6,080 nt of DNA from Verrucomicrobiota bacterium (lineage in GTDB: Bacteria > Verrucomicrobiota > Verrucomicrobiia > Limisphaerales > UBA1100). A program made the translations under genes and the position numbers. The stretch covers positions 1 through 6,080 of the forward strand of contig DQLO01000235.1 of assembly GCA_015660155.1 (NCBI GenBank), written 5' to 3'. Below are positions 5,263 to 6,080 of the stretch, one piece after another. Under the pieces are notes generated by a model. That model did not search any database, was not told where the DNA came from, and saw only the letters and a list, made by a program, of their open reading frames with translations. The first letter of the stretch is position 1; each line of letters starts with the position of its first letter.

Positions 5263-5291
5263 ATTGTATAGGGCTTTGGCGTAATGTGCAA
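5263..5291 (-). promoter_or_regulatory. Candidate promoter for the 53-aa minus-strand ORF
   Basis: On the minus strand TTGCAC (5291-5286) lies 17 bp before TACAAT (5268-5263). The -10 matches TATAAT at five of six positions and the -35 keeps TTG. It sits 61 bp upstream of the ATG at 5201 and supports, but does not prove, transcription of this strand. Confidence 0.3.
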
Positions 5292-5318
5292 GTGGGAGGT
5301 GTAATTTATCTGCAGGGA

Positions 5319-5346
5319 GTTGGGATGTTAGTCCCCGGCATCCAAC
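5319..5346. repeat. Small imperfect inverted repeat upstream of the beta-propeller gene
   Basis: GTTGGGATG (5319-5327) pairs with CATCCAAC (5339-5346), eight pairs with one bulged G and an 11-base loop. It lies 48 bp before the propeller gene. It could be an operator or a weak hairpin; there is no T-run, so a terminator is unlikely. Confidence 0.25.
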
Positions 5347-5357
5347 AGGGTCACGGG

Positions 5358-5385
5358 TTGCAATCAGGCGGTGCATTGGTATCCT
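5358..5385 (+). promoter_or_regulatory. Weak candidate promoter for the PQQ-like gene
   Basis: TTGCAA (5358-5363) and TATCCT (5380-5385) are separated by 16 bp; each matches the sigma-70 consensus at four of six positions. Transcription would start almost at the ATG (5395), which also lacks a ribosome site, so a leaderless transcript is possible. This is a weak call. Confidence 0.2.
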
Positions 5386-5394
5386 CAGCGCACC

Positions 5395-6080
5395 ATGAAA
5401 AACATCGGCATTAAGTCTCTGCTAATCGGTGTGCTGGCAACAGTGCTTTTGTTCACCCCGCTGGCCATGGCGGATAACTGGCCGGCTTGGCGCGGGCCCA
5501 ACCATACTGGCGCGTCCACCAGCGGAAAATATCCTGCGGATTTGGGCGATCCGGCAAACCTTGCCTGGAAACTCCCCTTGACCGACAAAGGTTGCTCCAC
5601 TCCCATCGTTTGGGATAACCGGATTTTTATCACTGGCCCCAAGGACGGGCAGGACACCGTCACCGCTATAAGCTGGGAAGGGAAAGTTCTTTGGGAAAAA
5701 TCCATCAGCAAGGAACGGCGTGGCAAACACCGCAATGGTTCAGGCAGCAACCCTTCCTGTGTCACTGATGGCGAAGCGGTCTTTGCTTATTTCAAAAGCG
5801 GCAATCTCGCTGCGCTGTCGATGGAAGGTAAACTGCTCTGGAAAGAAAACCTCATGAGTTACGGCCGGGACTCGCTCTTTTGGGATTTTGGCACCTCACC
5901 GGTGCTCACCAAGAAACATGTGATCATGGCACTGATGCGTAACGGCAATTCATGGCTTGTGGCTTTTGAGAAAGGCACCGGTAAAGTTGCCTGGAAGATG
6001 GAACGAAATTTCAAGACACCCCGTGAGGGCGACCACAGCTATGCCACGCCGATTGTCACTACACAAAACGGCCGCGAAGC
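5395..6080 (+). CDS. Secreted PQQ-like beta-propeller repeat protein (3' end beyond window)
   Basis: The first 228 residues are present and the frame is open to the edge. Residues 1-26 are a Sec signal peptide (KSLLIGVLATVLLFTPLAMA, cleavage before DNW). The mature protein opens with DNWPAWRGPNHTGAS, a signature of the PQQ-binding-like beta-propeller proteins that are abundant in Verrucomicrobiota and Planctomycetota. Propeller blades follow, recognisable by the G-K-V/L-L/A-W strand ends: AISWEGKVLWEKS (91-103), ALSMEGKLLWKEN (140-152) and AFEKGTGKVAWKME (190-203). Each is preceded by a strand of the STPIVWDNRIFIT or TSPVLTKKHVIMAL type. The fold resembles BamB and quinoprotein dehydrogenases, but no PQQ-contact or calcium-site residues can be judged from this part, so enzymatic activity is not claimed. 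Family members usually have 400 or more residues. The start is fixed by the signal peptide. Confidence 0.92.
   Translation, partial: MKNIGIKSLLIGVLATVLLFTPLAMADNWPAWRGPNHTGASTSGKYPADLGDPANLAWKLPLTDKGCSTPIVWDNRIFITGPKDGQDTVTAISWEGKVLWEKSISKERRGKHRNGSGSNPSCVTDGEAVFAYFKSGNLAALSMEGKLLWKENLMSYGRDSLFWDFGTSPVLTKKHVIMALMRNGNSWLVAFEKGTGKVAWKMERNFKTPREGDHSYATPIVTTQNGRE

Noticed and set aside
5176..5376. Minus-strand 66-aa ORF starting at 5376
   Set aside because: It overlaps the 53-aa ORF in another frame and covers the candidate promoter for that ORF. Part of it (HYAKALYNLRNPSAILSFQR) looks protein-like, but there is no start signal or recognised family.

Overview
The window looks like part of a GC-rich chromosome from the Planctomycetota-Verrucomicrobiota-Chlamydiota superphylum, most likely a Verrucomicrobiota species. 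This is an inference. It rests on four things: a secreted quinoprotein-type beta-propeller whose mature end reads NWPAWRGP; GYF_2 and DUF4190 proteins with Pro/Ala linkers; an ECF sigma factor paired with a membrane protein that lacks a zinc anti-sigma motif; and weak or absent Shine-Dalgarno sequences before most starts. No rRNA, tRNA, CRISPR array, transposase or complete mobile element was seen.

Left part (1-2631). A secreted protein of unknown family runs off the left edge on the minus strand (1-505). Across a 181-bp divergent intergenic region, which carries a perfect 8-bp inverted repeat, lies a plus-strand pair: an ECF sigma factor (687-1313) and, 7 bp later, a single-pass membrane protein with a long outer domain (1321-2631). 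The pair is probably a sigma/anti-sigma signalling unit. The divergent secreted gene is a candidate target or partner.

Middle (2632-4230). A REP-like 11-bp hairpin (2705-2729) lies between the convergent transcription units. On the minus strand a probable two-gene operon runs 3663 to 2752: a small exported protein with a VRPVGLAGTIFGTGLY-type hydrophobic core and a Pro/Ala tail, then a DUF4190 membrane protein with a Pro/Glu-rich N-terminal tail. Divergent from it is a 160-aa GYF_2-domain protein (3748-4230) with an unrecognised C-terminal module.

Right part (4191-6080). This is a looser stretch of small ORFs. It holds a 66-aa minus ORF overlapping the GYF gene tail-to-tail, a 100-aa plus-strand membrane protein starting at GTG (4542-4844), and a 53-aa basic minus ORF (5040-5201). 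The last is followed in the same frame, after one TGA, by coding-like sequence, which suggests a broken gene or two adjacent small ORFs. The window ends inside a secreted PQQ-like beta-propeller protein (5395 to beyond 6080). The best candidate for an under-described system is the ECF sigma / atypical membrane regulator / divergent secreted protein arrangement; nothing here proves a new system.
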